The notes: a model not told the origin generated them from the sequence alone. Numbered from the stretch's first letter, positions 17,297 to 25,568 are shown. The stretch: 64,000 bases of DNA from Streptomyces sp. T12 (GCF_028736035.1 NZ_CP117866.1:8287001-8351000), one strand, 5' to 3'. Program-made: numbers and translations.

Positions 17297-17560
17297 ATGT
17301 CAAGGGTATCTGTAAGGGCGAGCGTCTGACCTGCGCGTTCTGGACACGTTGGCGCTGACCTGCGGAAACACGTCTCGCCGTTTCTCACGGCTTACCGATG
17401 CTTCTCGGCCACGTCTGCCCTCGATGTGCCCGGCAGATCGCCGGAATCCTCCGAAAGCAGCCCATCACAACCCCGAAGACGCCGCCGCCTGCGCGCGGGT
17501 CGGCGGGTCTCCGGCGCGTACGAACGCCATGCGCTCGTGACCATTGGTGTGTTCCCGGCG

Positions 17561-18091
17561 TCAGGCCGGCCTCTGATCCTCCGAGGCGGTCGCCGGGCGG
17601 AGGGTGGAGATGAAGGTCTGGAAGTCCTGGAGGACGTCCTGGAGCTGACTCGTCCTGGCCGTCAGCGCGATCTCGATCTCGGCGCGTTCACTGCGCCGCT
17701 GCTCGTTCTCCAGCACCAGGATGAACTGGCTCTGCGCGAGTTCCATCGGCTGCCCGTTGACGGTGGCCTGGATGCGCAGGTTCTGCACGATCCCGGGGGC
17801 GTCGATGAGGCCCGGCGCAGGCGAGGTGCCCACCTCGGTGCGCTTGACGATGTCGACGGCGCCGACGTTCTCGCGCAGCCGCCGCACCGACTCCTCGGCG
17901 AGGCCGTGCAGGCTCGACGAGCCTTCGAGGGTGTGGCCGGTGACCGTGATGTTCGGCATGAAGCCCTGGCCCTTGGAGGCCATGTGCAGGGCGACGAAGG
18001 CGGCGTGCGGGGCACCGACCTCGTCCGGGGGCGCCGACTGCCAGCCTTGCGGGAGCTCGAATTCGAGCGGCACCGGAAGTGTGCCCGGCAT
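17561..18091 (-). CDS. LpqN/DUF1795-like protein
   Basis: A 176-residue protein without a signal peptide. It opens with a strand-rich stretch (PVPLEFELPQGWQSAPPDE) and has a central segment with PNITVTGHTLEGSSSLHGLAEESVRRL, a pattern I associate with the LpqN or DUF1795 (PsbP-like) fold. The C-terminus has QFILVLENEQRRSERAEIEIALTA and a helix DVLQDFQTFISTLRP. It is the last gene of the type VII style set and may be a chaperone-like or surface partner. Fold assignment is by pattern only. Confidence 0.55.
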   Translation of the reverse strand: MPGTLPVPLEFELPQGWQSAPPDEVGAPHAAFVALHMASKGQGFMPNITVTGHTLEGSSSLHGLAEESVRRLRENVGAVDIVKRTEVGTSPAPGLIDAPGIVQNLRIQATVNGQPMELAQSQFILVLENEQRRSERAEIEIALTARTSQLQDVLQDFQTFISTLRPATASEDQRPA

Positions 18092-18139
18092 GGTGGATCA
18101 ACTCCTTGCGGTACGGGTTCCGACGGTACGGGAAGCGAC

Positions 18140-18180
18140 GGGGAGAGGGGACGGGAGGGGGACGGGAAGGGGCGGCGGGG
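18140..18180 (+). other. G-quadruplex-capable G-tract cluster
   Basis: Six or more runs of 3-5 G separated by loops of 1-3 nt on the + strand, in the 127-bp gap between two - strand genes. The G-rich strand is the template for those genes. No coding signal. Confidence 0.5.
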
Positions 18181-18218
18181 AGGCTCGGGCGGGCCCGGGC
18201 GGGGCCGCCCCGTGGCGG

Positions 18219-19421
18219 TCAGTCGAACCAGTCCCCGATCGCGTCGACCGCGTCGCCGGCCGCGTCGGTGACCTTGCCCGGGTCGATCTCGATCTGGCCG
18301 CCGAGCTTGCCACCGACACCGAGGGCCACGCCGACGTCGCCGCCGATGACGAACTTGCCATCCTTCATGCCGGCGTCGAAGTGGGCCTCGGCACCGGCGC
18401 CGGCCCACGCCTCCGCCGTGCCACCGACGCCGACACCGGCAACGGAGGCATGCCCCTCCGCGGTGGCCTTGGCGCCGGCGAAGGCCTCGCCGCCGACGTG
18501 GACGCCATCCGTGCCGATGGAGCCCTTGACGCCGGCCTCGGCGCCCACGTACGCCTCGCCCTTGCCGGAGGCCTCGAAATAACCGACCCCGTACTTGCCC
18601 TCGGCGGTGGCCTGGGCGAGGTAGGCCTTGCCGGATGCCTGTGCGGTGGCGTTCCCGTCCACGAGACCCACACCGGCGGAGGCGTCGACACCGAGGAGGT
18701 TGACGCCGGCCTTGCCGGAGACCTCGCCGCCCGCGAACTCACCGCGGCCCTTGGCCTCGGCGCCCCACACCTTGGCGTCGGCGGTGACGGACGGGCCGGC
18801 CACGGTGATGCCGGGGCCCTTGCCCTCGCGCAGGGCCTCCCTCTCCGCCTGCGTCATGTTCTTGTGGTCACCCCAGGCCCCCTTGGGCTTTGTCTCGGGT
18901 GCCCGTTCCAGCTCAGTGCGCTTGACCTTCTTGGACGTCGCACCTGTGTCGTCCTGCGTTGCTTCGGAGGCCCAGAAGAGCCAGTCGGGCGCGTTGTCGC
19001 CCTCACCGCCCTGCGCCTTGAACTTCGCGGCCGCCGCGTCGCCCTCCGCCTCGACATGGGCGCGCGCCGACTCCAGCAGCTGCTCGCCGCCGCTCTCGTC
19101 GCCCCCGTCGTACAGCCGGATGGCCTCTTCCGCCTGCCCCTGGGCCCACTCGAGGGCCCTGGCGTAGTCCCGCAGCGCCCCGGCGGCCGCGCCCAGCGCG
19201 TCCGAGCCGCGGTACCACTTCTGCTTCTGGCCCGAGAAGTCCTCCCAGAAGGCATCGCTGGCCTGTCCGTGCCAGCTGGGAATCCGGACGGAGCCGAGCT
19301 CGTCCCCGATGCCGTCGAGGGTCTTCGCATGACCGTCGAGCTTGTCCGCGTCGCCTGTGAGCTTCGACGGGTTTCCCGGGATGAGTGCGCGTGGGTCCCG
19401 AGTGGAGCCAAGTTGTGCCAT
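18219..19421 (-). CDS. Putative type VII secreted protein with Gly/Ala-rich C-terminal repeats
   Basis: A 400-residue protein. Residues 1-115 are helical with a WHGQASDAFWEDFSGQKQKWY motif, matching the WXG100-like T7SS signal domain of large actinobacterial substrates. About 115-190 is charged. From about 195 to the end the sequence alternates small residues with Gly, Ala and Val (VSGKAGVNLLGVDASAGVGL, VGAEAGVKGSIGTDGVHVGG), suggesting a beta-rich repeat domain. The end is DAAGDAVDAIGDWFD. No known toxin motif seen. It follows the small WXG100-like gene by 10 bp, so both are probably co-made and co-secreted. Confidence 0.6.
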   Translation of the reverse strand: MAQLGSTRDPRALIPGNPSKLTGDADKLDGHAKTLDGIGDELGSVRIPSWHGQASDAFWEDFSGQKQKWYRGSDALGAAAGALRDYARALEWAQGQAEEAIRLYDGGDESGGEQLLESARAHVEAEGDAAAAKFKAQGGEGDNAPDWLFWASEATQDDTGATSKKVKRTELERAPETKPKGAWGDHKNMTQAEREALREGKGPGITVAGPSVTADAKVWGAEAKGRGEFAGGEVSGKAGVNLLGVDASAGVGLVDGNATAQASGKAYLAQATAEGKYGVGYFEASGKGEAYVGAEAGVKGSIGTDGVHVGGEAFAGAKATAEGHASVAGVGVGGTAEAWAGAGAEAHFDAGMKDGKFVIGGDVGVALGVGGKLGGQIEIDPGKVTDAAGDAVDAIGDWFD

Positions 19422-19431
19422 TGCTTCCCCG

Positions 19432-19743
19432 TCAGTAGCTCGGGCCGGCGACCGCGGGCCCGGTGAAGTGGTTCTGGGACTCCTGCTCGGCGCGCTCGTA
19501 GGACGCGGCGTTCTCGTCGAGCTTGGCCGCCGAGTTCTCCCCGTCCTCCTTCATCGGGCTCTTGATGGCCTCCATCCAGGTGGCCATCAGCTGGCTGAAC
19601 TCCTTGGCCGCCTCGCCGTGGCCGAAGTCGCCGCTGGAATCCCCGAGTTCGTCGAGCTTCACCTTGTCGCTCCGGCCCACGGAGTCCTTGATCTTCTTGG
19701 AGGCCGACCGCAGCTCGGACGGCTCGACATCGAACTGGCCCAT
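19432..19743 (-). CDS. WXG100-like small protein (ESX family)
   Basis: A 103-residue all-helical protein (GQFDVEPSELRSASKKIKDS, then FSQLMATWMEAIKSPMKEDG, then a helix of about 25 residues). The Trp in the central turn fits the WXG100 helix-turn-helix plan, though the canonical W-x-G is here W-M-E. A GGGGGGAG ribosome binding site precedes the ATG. It is 10 bp upstream of the large putative substrate, the typical partner arrangement. No EccC or other secretion genes lie in the window. Confidence 0.6.
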   Translation of the reverse strand: MGQFDVEPSELRSASKKIKDSVGRSDKVKLDELGDSSGDFGHGEAAKEFSQLMATWMEAIKSPMKEDGENSAAKLDENAASYERAEQESQNHFTGPAVAGPSY

Positions 19744-19918
19744 TCGCTCCCCCCTCTACGTCGAAGAGGGCGCGAACGCGCGTCCGCACCCTGATTGTTG
19801 AGAACGTAAAGAGGGTCTATCAATGGCAAAGACGCGGCGACACCGGCCCCGGACCTCACATGATTCCTACCGGGAAGCTTCATAGCGCGACCGCATCCGG
19901 TGCCCCGGGACGGCCTTG

Positions 19919-20626
19919 CTACGGCGCCTGCGGAGGCCGCGCGGGTGACAGGGATCCCAAGTGGCCCGCGGCGTCGACGAGATACTCGAGGGGCTCGTCG
20001 AACGTCTCACCGCTCAGCTTGGTCCGCGAACGCGAGGTGATCAGCTGACCGTCGTGGAGCCGGAGCGGCATCTCCAGGGCGCGAGGGTCGGAGGTGAGGA
20101 ACTCCGCCAGGCCGTCGAGCACGACGGGCCGGGCGCGTTCCTCGTCGCGGGAGACGATGTGGAAGTCCTTGTCGAGCTGGGGGATTCCCACCTCCATGGC
20201 CCTTCCCCGATAGAAGGTGTCGAACCAGCCGTCGCGGTAGATCCGCAGGTCCGGAACCTCCACGCCCAGGTTCAGGGCCCAGACGGAGTGGACGATGACA
20301 TGCGTCGTCTCCGAGTCGATGTCCTTGTTGTAATAGCGGTACTCGAAGGCGCGGAAGCCGAATCCGCGGTAAGTGCCGCTGACGACGTTGTCCCCCATGA
20401 CGTTGCTGGCCTTGTCCGGGAGCGGCTCGGCCCCCTGGTAGGCGTCGACGAGCCTCGGCACGCCCTCCTCGTAGGTCCACCCGCGGCTCTCGGCGAACGA
20501 CTGCAGCTGCGCGTACGCCTCTTCGGACTCACGCTTCTTGCGGGCCTTGCCCCGGCGGTCCCACACGACGAGAGCCACGACGCCACCACACGCCAGCAGG
20601 AACAGGACTGCTTCGATTCCACTCAT
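19919..20626 (-). CDS. Hypothetical membrane-anchored protein, 235 aa
   Basis: An N-terminal anchor (VLFLLACGGVVALVVWD, residues 7-23) is followed by KKRESEEAYAQLQSFAESRGW and a soluble alpha/beta region with FGFRAFEYRYYNKD, THVIVHSVWALNLG and DFHIVSRDEERARPVV. The W-T-Y-x-x-G and later parts resemble actinobacterial proteins found beside type VII substrates, but I cannot name a family. It lies 175 bp upstream of the WXG100-like gene and may be its first operon partner. Confidence 0.6.
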   Translation of the reverse strand: MSGIEAVLFLLACGGVVALVVWDRRGKARKKRESEEAYAQLQSFAESRGWTYEEGVPRLVDAYQGAEPLPDKASNVMGDNVVSGTYRGFGFRAFEYRYYNKDIDSETTHVIVHSVWALNLGVEVPDLRIYRDGWFDTFYRGRAMEVGIPQLDKDFHIVSRDEERARPVVLDGLAEFLTSDPRALEMPLRLHDGQLITSRSRTKLSGETFDEPLEYLVDAAGHLGSLSPARPPQAP

Positions 20627-20756
20627 GGCGCCAGCATCCCCCGAGGCCAGTCTCCGGGCCCACCCCCCTGGTGCTCCATCACAATCCGCACGTCGCGGTC
20701 ACACATTTCCCCCGCGCCCGCCGGAACGGTCCGGCGAGCGCGGTGCCGGTTCCGGC

Positions 20757-21077
20757 TCAGGAGGCCGTCTGGTCGACCTGGATGCCGTACTTGATCGTGC
20801 CGCCGTCGACCGAGGTGACCTTGACCGTCACACCGAAGCTCGTGCCGTCGGTCGCGGTGAGCCTGCAGCGCAAAGAGGTGCCGACCTTGCCCGCGAGGTC
20901 CTCGGGGCAGGTGACGTCCGGCTTCGGCTGCCCCGTCTGCGCGGCGAGCTTCTCGGCCACCGACTTCGCCACCTCGTCCTTGGACAGCTTGGCCTCCGAC
21001 GAGCAGCCCACCAGCAGCGCAGCGGCGGCTGCGGCGGCGAGGCCCCAAGAGGCCAAGGAAGAGGAGGACTTGGGCAT
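20757..21077 (-). CDS. DUF4333 lipoprotein
   Basis: A 106-residue lipoprotein with signal peptide and lipobox LLVGC (Cys25). The short mature domain has KLSKDEVAKSVAEKLAAQTG, then VTCPEDLAGKVGTSLRCRLT with the two conserved Cys residues expected to form a disulfide in DUF4333, and ends with SVDGGTIKYGIQV. GGAG lies 6 nt before the ATG at 21077; the longer ORF to 21350 crosses a 34-bp palindrome and is rejected. Function unknown; family is common at the actinobacterial cell surface. Confidence 0.8.
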   Translation of the reverse strand: MPKSSSSLASWGLAAAAAAALLVGCSSEAKLSKDEVAKSVAEKLAAQTGQPKPDVTCPEDLAGKVGTSLRCRLTATDGTSFGVTVKVTSVDGGTIKYGIQVDQTAS

Positions 21078-21228
21078 AACGGGCTCCGTTCGGGGCGGGA
21101 GGATCATGAGGGTCGGAAGGTGACGCTCGTCAGTGCGACTGTCTATCAGCCCGGGCTGCCCTCCTGAAGGATCTTCACATCCTCCCGCTCCTGCCCGCGA
21201 GTGATCTTCACCTGCCGTGAATGGACAG

Positions 21229-21262
21229 CGCCCGCCGACGGAACGTTCCGTCGGCGGGCGCC
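21229..21262. repeat. 34-bp perfect palindrome
   Basis: A left arm GCGCCCGCCGACGGAAC meets its exact complement with no loop, centred between 21245 and 21246. It lies in the 313-bp gene-free gap between the DUF4333 gene and whiI (21078-21390). It could be a terminator, a protein site or a repeat copy. No gene is seen in the gap. Confidence 0.9.
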
Positions 21263-21324
21263 TGAGGGTCGCGAACCAGTGGGTCAAGCGAGAGGCCCGG
21301 TTCACGACGGACGGGGACGCGGGC

Positions 21325-21345
21325 GGGGATCGGCGGCCGATCCCC
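21325..21345. terminator. Hairpin after whiI
   Basis: GGGGATCGGC and GCCGATCCCC flank a single G, 46 bp past the whiI stop. A 10-bp GC stem without U-tract. Confidence 0.6.
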
Positions 21346-21390
21346 TGCACGTCAGTGAATGATCAAGAGGTCAATGGATGTCAGCCGATC

Positions 21391-22053
21391 TCAGTGGATG
21401 ATGCCGGTGCGCAGGGCCACGGCGACCATGCCGGCGCGGTCACCGGTGCCCAGCTTGCGGGCGATGCGGGCGAGGTGGCTCTTGACGGTCAGGGCGGACA
21501 GGCCCATCGAGACGCCGATCGCCTTGTTCGACTGGCCCTCCGCCACCAGCCGCAGCACCTCGACCTCGCGACCGGACAGCTCGCGGTAGCCGCCCGGGTG
21601 GCTCGGGGCACCCGGGTGGCGACGGTGCATACGGGCGGCGGCGGCGCCGATGGGGGCGGCACCAGGCCGGGTGGGGAGCCCGACGTTGGTGCGGGTGCCG
21701 GTGACGACGTAGCCCTTCACACCGCCGGCGAGGGCGTTGCGTACGGCGCCGATGTCGTCGGCGGCGGACAGGGCGAGGCCGTTGGGCCAGCCCGCGGCGC
21801 GGGTCTCCGACAGGAGGGTGAGGCCGGAGCCGTCGGGCAGGTGGACGTCGGCGACGCAGATGTCGCGGGGGTTGCCGATGCGGGGACGAGCCTCCGCGAT
21901 GGACGAGGCCTCGATGACGTCGCGCACACCGAGCGCCCAGAGATGTCGGGTGACGGTGGAGCGGACGCGGGGATCGGCCACGACCACCATGGCGGTCGGC
22001 TTGTTCGGGCGGTAGGCGACCAGGCTTGCGGGCTGCTCGAGGAGAACGGACAC
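21391..22053 (-). CDS. whiI: WhiI, atypical response regulator for sporulation
   Basis: A 220-residue regulator that, in Streptomyces, acts with BldM during spore formation. The receiver domain is degenerate: strand 1 has a single acidic residue (VVVADPRV, Asp27), Asp69 in CVADVHLPDGSG aligns with the phosphoacceptor, and the switch Thr position is within ALSAADD. This agrees with WhiI lacking a complete phosphorylation pocket. A Pro/His-rich linker leads to a LuxR-type helix-turn-helix (YRELSGREVEVLRLVAEGQSNKAIG). GTG start with AGGAGG upstream. Next to DUF3000 and hemE, as I recall for whiI in other Streptomyces. A sigma-WhiG-like promoter lies 43 nt before the start. Confidence 0.9.
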   Translation of the reverse strand: MSVLLEQPASLVAYRPNKPTAMVVVADPRVRSTVTRHLWALGVRDVIEASSIAEARPRIGNPRDICVADVHLPDGSGLTLLSETRAAGWPNGLALSAADDIGAVRNALAGGVKGYVVTGTRTNVGLPTRPGAAPIGAAAARMHRRHPGAPSHPGGYRELSGREVEVLRLVAEGQSNKAIGVSMGLSALTVKSHLARIARKLGTGDRAGMVAVALRTGIIH

Positions 22054-22095
22054 CAGGCCTCCTGGGTGCGGGGACGGCTTTCAAGGTCACAGTCG

Positions 22096-22123
22096 TCTTC
22101 GGCACCAAACCCGTGGCCCTTTA
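22096..22123 (-). promoter_or_regulatory. Sigma-WhiG-like promoter of whiI
   Basis: On the - strand TAAA (22123-22120), a 16-nt spacer and GCCGAAGA (22103-22096) resemble the TAAA-N15-GCCGATAA pattern of the FliA/WhiG sigma family. The first five bases of the -10 match. Confidence 0.55.
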
Positions 22124-22311
22124 GGGAAAGATCACGATTTAGTGAGTAACAATCGGGGCAATTCAGACACGTGGTCGATCGTTCGGTGAGCGAATTGGCT
22201 CGATCGAGAGCTGTTCCTGACCGAAAGTGGCCGTATCGACAAAGTGATGGTCAAGTGTGTGGCGGTTCGAGCAGGTGACCGTCAAGTGAGCGGCGAGCGA
22301 GCAGGCGGCGG

Positions 22312-22986
22312 TCAGCGGGACTGCGGATCGCGGCGCTGCGGCAGCGTCACCACCGACGCGTCGCCCGGGCCCGCCGGGGGCAGACCCGCGACCTGGGCCA
22401 GCAGATCGCACCAGGACGCCAGATGGGCCGCGGTGTCCGGAACGCCGCCCAGGCCCTCGCGGGGCGTCCAGGAGGCCCGGATCTCGATCTGCGAGGCCGC
22501 CGGGCGCTCGGACAGACCGCCGAAGTAGTGCGAGCTCGCGCGCGTGACGGTGCCGCTCGCCTCGCCGTACGACAGCCCGCGCGCCTGGAGCGCGCCGGTC
22601 AGCCAGGACCAGCACACGTCGGGCAGCAGCGGGTCGGCGGCCATCTCCGGCTCCAGCTCCGCGCGCACCAGGGTCACCAGCCGGAAGGAACCCCGCCAGG
22701 CGTCGTGCCCCGCCGGGTCGTGCAGCAGCACCAGGCGGCCGTCGGCCAGGTCCTGGTCACCGTCGACGACGGCGGCCTCCAGCGCGTGCGCGTACGGAGC
22801 CAGGCGCTGGGGCGCCTTCGTCTGCTCGACCTCGATCTGCGGCCGCAGCCGCGCGGCCCTGAGCGCGTCGACGGCGGCCCGGAAGGGCGTCGGAGCCGTA
22901 CTGCTCCCGTCCAAGTCGCCCTCCTTGGCGTCCTTTGCGTCCATTCCGCCAGCGCCGTCCGACAGTCGTTCCTGAGCCGCAGCCAT
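22312..22986 (-). CDS. DUF3000 family protein
   Basis: A 224-residue protein of an actinobacterial family of unknown role. Recognisable parts are FRAAVDALRAARLRPQIEVEQ, LVLLHDPAGHDAWRGSFRLVTLVRAELEPEM and QIEIRASWTPREGLGGV. It is acidic, without signal or membrane helix. The ATG at 22986 lies 7 nt after TAATCT, a leaderless arrangement; the upstream start in the longer ORF has no support. It is divergent from hemE with a 104-bp gap and sits between hemE and whiI. Confidence 0.8.
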   Translation of the reverse strand: MAAAQERLSDGAGGMDAKDAKEGDLDGSSTAPTPFRAAVDALRAARLRPQIEVEQTKAPQRLAPYAHALEAAVVDGDQDLADGRLVLLHDPAGHDAWRGSFRLVTLVRAELEPEMAADPLLPDVCWSWLTGALQARGLSYGEASGTVTRASSHYFGGLSERPAASQIEIRASWTPREGLGGVPDTAAHLASWCDLLAQVAGLPPAGPGDASVVTLPQRRDPQSR

Positions 22987-22993
22987 GCCGGGA

Positions 22994-22999
22994 AGATTA
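22994..22999 (-). promoter_or_regulatory. Leaderless-type -10 box (TAATCT) of the DUF3000 gene
   Basis: TAATCT on the - strand, 7 nt before the ATG, with no ribosome binding site. Confidence 0.5.
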
Positions 23000-23077
23000 A
23001 GGGGAACGGGGGCTTCGTGCAGGGAGAGACACCCGGACAACACGGCAACCCCAACGCCGGGCCCCGCGCGGCCGTGC

Positions 23078-23083
23078 GAGACT
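23078..23083 (+). promoter_or_regulatory. Leaderless-type -10 box (GAGACT) of hemE
   Basis: GAGACT is one base off TANNNT and lies 7 nt before the GTG at 23091; there is no Shine-Dalgarno sequence. Confidence 0.35.
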
Positions 23084-23090
23084 TGCCCCC

Positions 23091-24158
23091 GTGAGTGCCA
23101 ACCAGACGCCGCCGCCAGCCACGCCCGACGCAGTCAAGGATTCAGCCTTCCTCAAGGCGTGCAGGCGCGAACCCGTGCCGCACACGCCCGTGTGGTTCAT
23201 GCGGCAGGCCGGGCGCTCCCTGCCGGAGTACCGCAAGGTGCGCGAGGGCATCCCGATGCTCGAGTCGTGCATGCGGCCCGAGCTGGTCACCGAGATCACC
23301 CTGCAGCCCGTGCGCCGGCACGACGTGGACGCGGCGATCTACTTCAGCGACATCGTCGTCCCGCTCAAGGCCATCGGCATCGACCTCGACATCAAGCCCG
23401 GCGTCGGCCCGGTCGTCGAGAACCCGATCCGCACCCGCGCCGACCTCGCCCAGCTGCGCGACCTCACCCCCGAGGACGTCTCGTACGTCACCGAGGCCAT
23501 CGGCCTGCTCACCCGCGAGCTCGGCGCCACCCCGCTCATCGGTTTCGCCGGCGCGCCTTTCACCCTTGCGAGCTACCTCGTCGAGGGCGGCCCGTCCCGC
23601 ACGTACGAGAACGCCAAGGCGATGATGTACGGCGACCCCGAGCTCTGGGCCGACCTGCTCGACCGCCTCGCCGACATCACGGCCGCCTTCCTCAAGGTCC
23701 AGATCGAGGCCGGCGCCTCCGCGGTCCAGCTCTTCGACTCCTGGGTCGGCTCCCTTGCCCCCGCCGACTACCGGCGCTCGGTGATGCCCCACTCGGCCAA
23801 GGTCTTCCAGGCGGTCGCCGAGTACGGCGTCCCGCGCATCCACTTCGGCGTCGGCACCGGTGAGTTGCTGAAGCTCATGGGCGAGGCCGGTGCGGACGTC
23901 GTCGGCGTCGACTGGCGTGTCCCGCTGGACGAGGCCGCGCGTCGCGTCGGCCCCGGCAAGGCGCTCCAGGGCAATCTCGACCCGACGATCCTCTTCACCA
24001 CCCCCGAGGCCGTCGAGGCCAAGGCCCGCGAGGTGCTCGACGCCGCCGCCGGGCTCGAAGGCCACGTCTTCAACCTCGGCCACGGCGTCATGCCGTCCAC
24101 CGACCCGGACGCGCTGACCCGGCTCGTCGAGTACGTCCACACGCAGACGGCCCGGTAA
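23091..24158 (+). CDS. hemE: Uroporphyrinogen decarboxylase
   Basis: A 355-residue cytosolic enzyme that removes four carboxyl groups from uroporphyrinogen III to give coproporphyrinogen III. Signature 1 is [17 protein letters not shown], with the Arg residues that bind the substrate; signature 2 is [18 protein letters not shown]. Further conserved parts are QLFDSWVG and the end [13 protein letters not shown]. Length is normal. The GTG start follows a weak leaderless -10 box. The later heme genes (cgoX and hemQ) are 4 kb downstream, so much of the coproporphyrin-dependent branch is in this window. Confidence 0.96.
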   Translation: MSANQTPPPATPDAVKDSAFLKACRREPVPHTPVWFMRQAGRSLPEYRKVREGIPMLESCMRPELVTEITLQPVRRHDVDAAIYFSDIVVPLKAIGIDLDIKPGVGPVVENPIRTRADLAQLRDLTPEDVSYVTEAIGLLTRELGATPLIGFAGAPFTLASYLVEGGPSRTYENAKAMMYGDPELWADLLDRLADITAAFLKVQIEAGASAVQLFDSWVGSLAPADYRRSVMPHSAKVFQAVAEYGVPRIHFGVGTGELLKLMGEAGADVVGVDWRVPLDEAARRVGPGKALQGNLDPTILFTTPEAVEAKAREVLDAAAGLEGHVFNLGHGVMPSTDPDALTRLVEYVHTQTAR

Positions 24159-24183
24159 AAAGCCGACGGCCCGGTAAGAAGCG
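24146..24183. repeat. 19-bp tandem duplication over the hemE stop
   Basis: GACGGCCCGGTAAAAAGCC is followed directly by GACGGCCCGGTAAGAAGCG, 17 of 19 bases alike. The first copy contains the TAA stop of hemE; the second adds a spare TAA in the same context before the convergent rhomboid gene. Confidence 0.85.
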
Positions 24184-24184
24184 C

Positions 24185-25009
24185 TCACCACGTCTGCCGG
24201 GGCCGCGCCCGCCTGCCGAACAGCAGGCCGCGCGGTTCCGGTGGCGGCGGTGTTCCCGGTTTGAGCGGCCAGGCGAGCGCCATGCCCGCGAGGAAGCCCA
24301 CGATGTGCGCCGCGTACGCCACGGTGCCCGCGTCGGAGACGCCCTCGCCGGACGAGTACAGCGCCTGCAGCACGAACCAGAAGCCGAGCACCAGCCAGGC
24401 CGGCAGCCGCAGCGGCAGGAAGATCAGGAACGGGACGAGGACCCACACCCTGGCCTTCGGATACAGCACGAGATAGGCGCCCAGTACGCCCGCGATGGCC
24501 CCGGACGCGCCGATCAGAGGCTCGGCGGAGTCGTCGTTGAGGATCGCGAAGCCGTACGACGCCGCGTAGCCGCACACGACGTAGAAGAGCAAGTACCGCA
24601 CATGGCCCATGCGGTCCTCGATGTTGTTGCCGAAGATCAGCAGGAAGAGCAGGTTGCCCAGCAGGTGCAGCCAGCTGCCGTGCAGGAACATCGCGGTGAA
24701 GACGGACAGCACCGGGGACTTGTCGTACTCCGGCGCGCCGATCACACAGCCGGGGCCCTGGGCGCCCACGGCGACCTCGCCCGTGGGGACCACTCTCGGC
24801 AGCTGGTCGTGGATCAACTCCCTTGGCACCGCCGCGTAGTGGTCCAGGAACGCGTGCAGATGGCACAGCTGGGCCAGGCTGCTCTCACCGGCCACGGAGC
24901 CGGCTATGCCGGGCGTGGACAGGAACACGAGGACGTTCGCGGCGATCAGCGCGTATGTCACCCAGGGGGTGCGGCGTACCGGGTTCACGTCATGGACGGG
25001 GATGACCAC
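24185..25009 (-). CDS. Rhomboid-family intramembrane serine protease
   Basis: A 274-residue membrane protease. The nucleophile motif is GASGAIAGVLGAY, with the catalytic His in AAHIVGFLAG; the upstream helix carries HGSWLHLLGNLLFLLIFGNNIEDRMG, the conserved His/Asn region of rhomboids. Six to seven hydrophobic segments; the first loop between helix 1 and 2 is long and extracellular. The C-terminal 30 residues are Pro/Arg-rich. Convergent with hemE (26 bp). Confidence 0.92.
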   Translation of the reverse strand: MVIPVHDVNPVRRTPWVTYALIAANVLVFLSTPGIAGSVAGESSLAQLCHLHAFLDHYAAVPRELIHDQLPRVVPTGEVAVGAQGPGCVIGAPEYDKSPVLSVFTAMFLHGSWLHLLGNLLFLLIFGNNIEDRMGHVRYLLFYVVCGYAASYGFAILNDDSAEPLIGASGAIAGVLGAYLVLYPKARVWVLVPFLIFLPLRLPAWLVLGFWFVLQALYSSGEGVSDAGTVAYAAHIVGFLAGMALAWPLKPGTPPPPEPRGLLFGRRARPRQTW

Positions 25010-25134
25010 GAGGGATTTCTGCCCGGGATACGTCCGGCGAACCGGTGAACGCCGTCGCCCGCGCGCGCGTATGTGTTCTCAACCGCCCGCGGCACGGGGA
25101 AGGCGGGTCGCGGGGACTACGTGAGGAACAGGCG

Positions 25135-25473
25135 ATGAACGACCGAGTTACTCCTGCGATGCACGCGTTGCCGGATGGGGAGGCCGAGCTCTCCGTGGTG
25201 GTGCGGCTGCCGTGGGAAGACGTGGCCCGGCTGGGTCAGGAGGCGGGGCGGCTTGCTGCGCAGATGCAGCGGCCGGTGACGCTGGACGAGGCCGTGAGTC
25301 ATCGGTTGCGGTCGGTTCGGCCGGGGGCCGCGCATGCGAAGCCGGCGGGGGAGCAGCCGGCTGCTGCCGCCGCCATGCCGCCGAGTGTGAGCGCGTCTGT
25401 GTCGTCGTTGCCCTCGCGGCCGCCGGCTGAGCAGGCTCGGCAGGCCATTGAGAGGATCAACGGGTCCGCGTAG
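25135..25473 (+). CDS. Hypothetical protein, 112 aa
   Basis: A small protein: residues 1-60 form one compact unit (LSVVVRLPWEDVARLGQEAGRLAAQM, then VTLDEAVSHRLRS), the rest is Ala/Pro/Ser-rich with a final helix EQARQAIERING. No known domain recognised. The ATG at 25135 has GAGG 8 nt upstream; the ORF opens earlier without a site. The coding strand is less biased than neighbours, but the ribosome binding site and compact head support a real gene. Confidence 0.6.
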   Translation: MNDRVTPAMHALPDGEAELSVVVRLPWEDVARLGQEAGRLAAQMQRPVTLDEAVSHRLRSVRPGAAHAKPAGEQPAAAAAMPPSVSASVSSLPSRPPAEQARQAIERINGSA

Positions 25474-25500
25474 CGCCGTCGGGGTGCGGGTGAGTTGCGG

Positions 25501-25550
25501 GCTGCGGGTCCGTTGTGGCTGGTCGCGCAGTTCCCCGCGCCCCTTGAGGG
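25501..25550 (+). repeat. Streptomyces-type interspersed repeat, copy A
   Basis: Starts GCTGCGGGTCCGTTGTGGCT and ends in CCCCGCGCCCCTTGAGGGCG, between the end of the 112-aa gene and the convergent flavoprotein gene. Shares its first part with 48788-48860. Confidence 0.6.
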
Positions 25551-25568
25551 CGTTGCCGCGCCGCCTCC

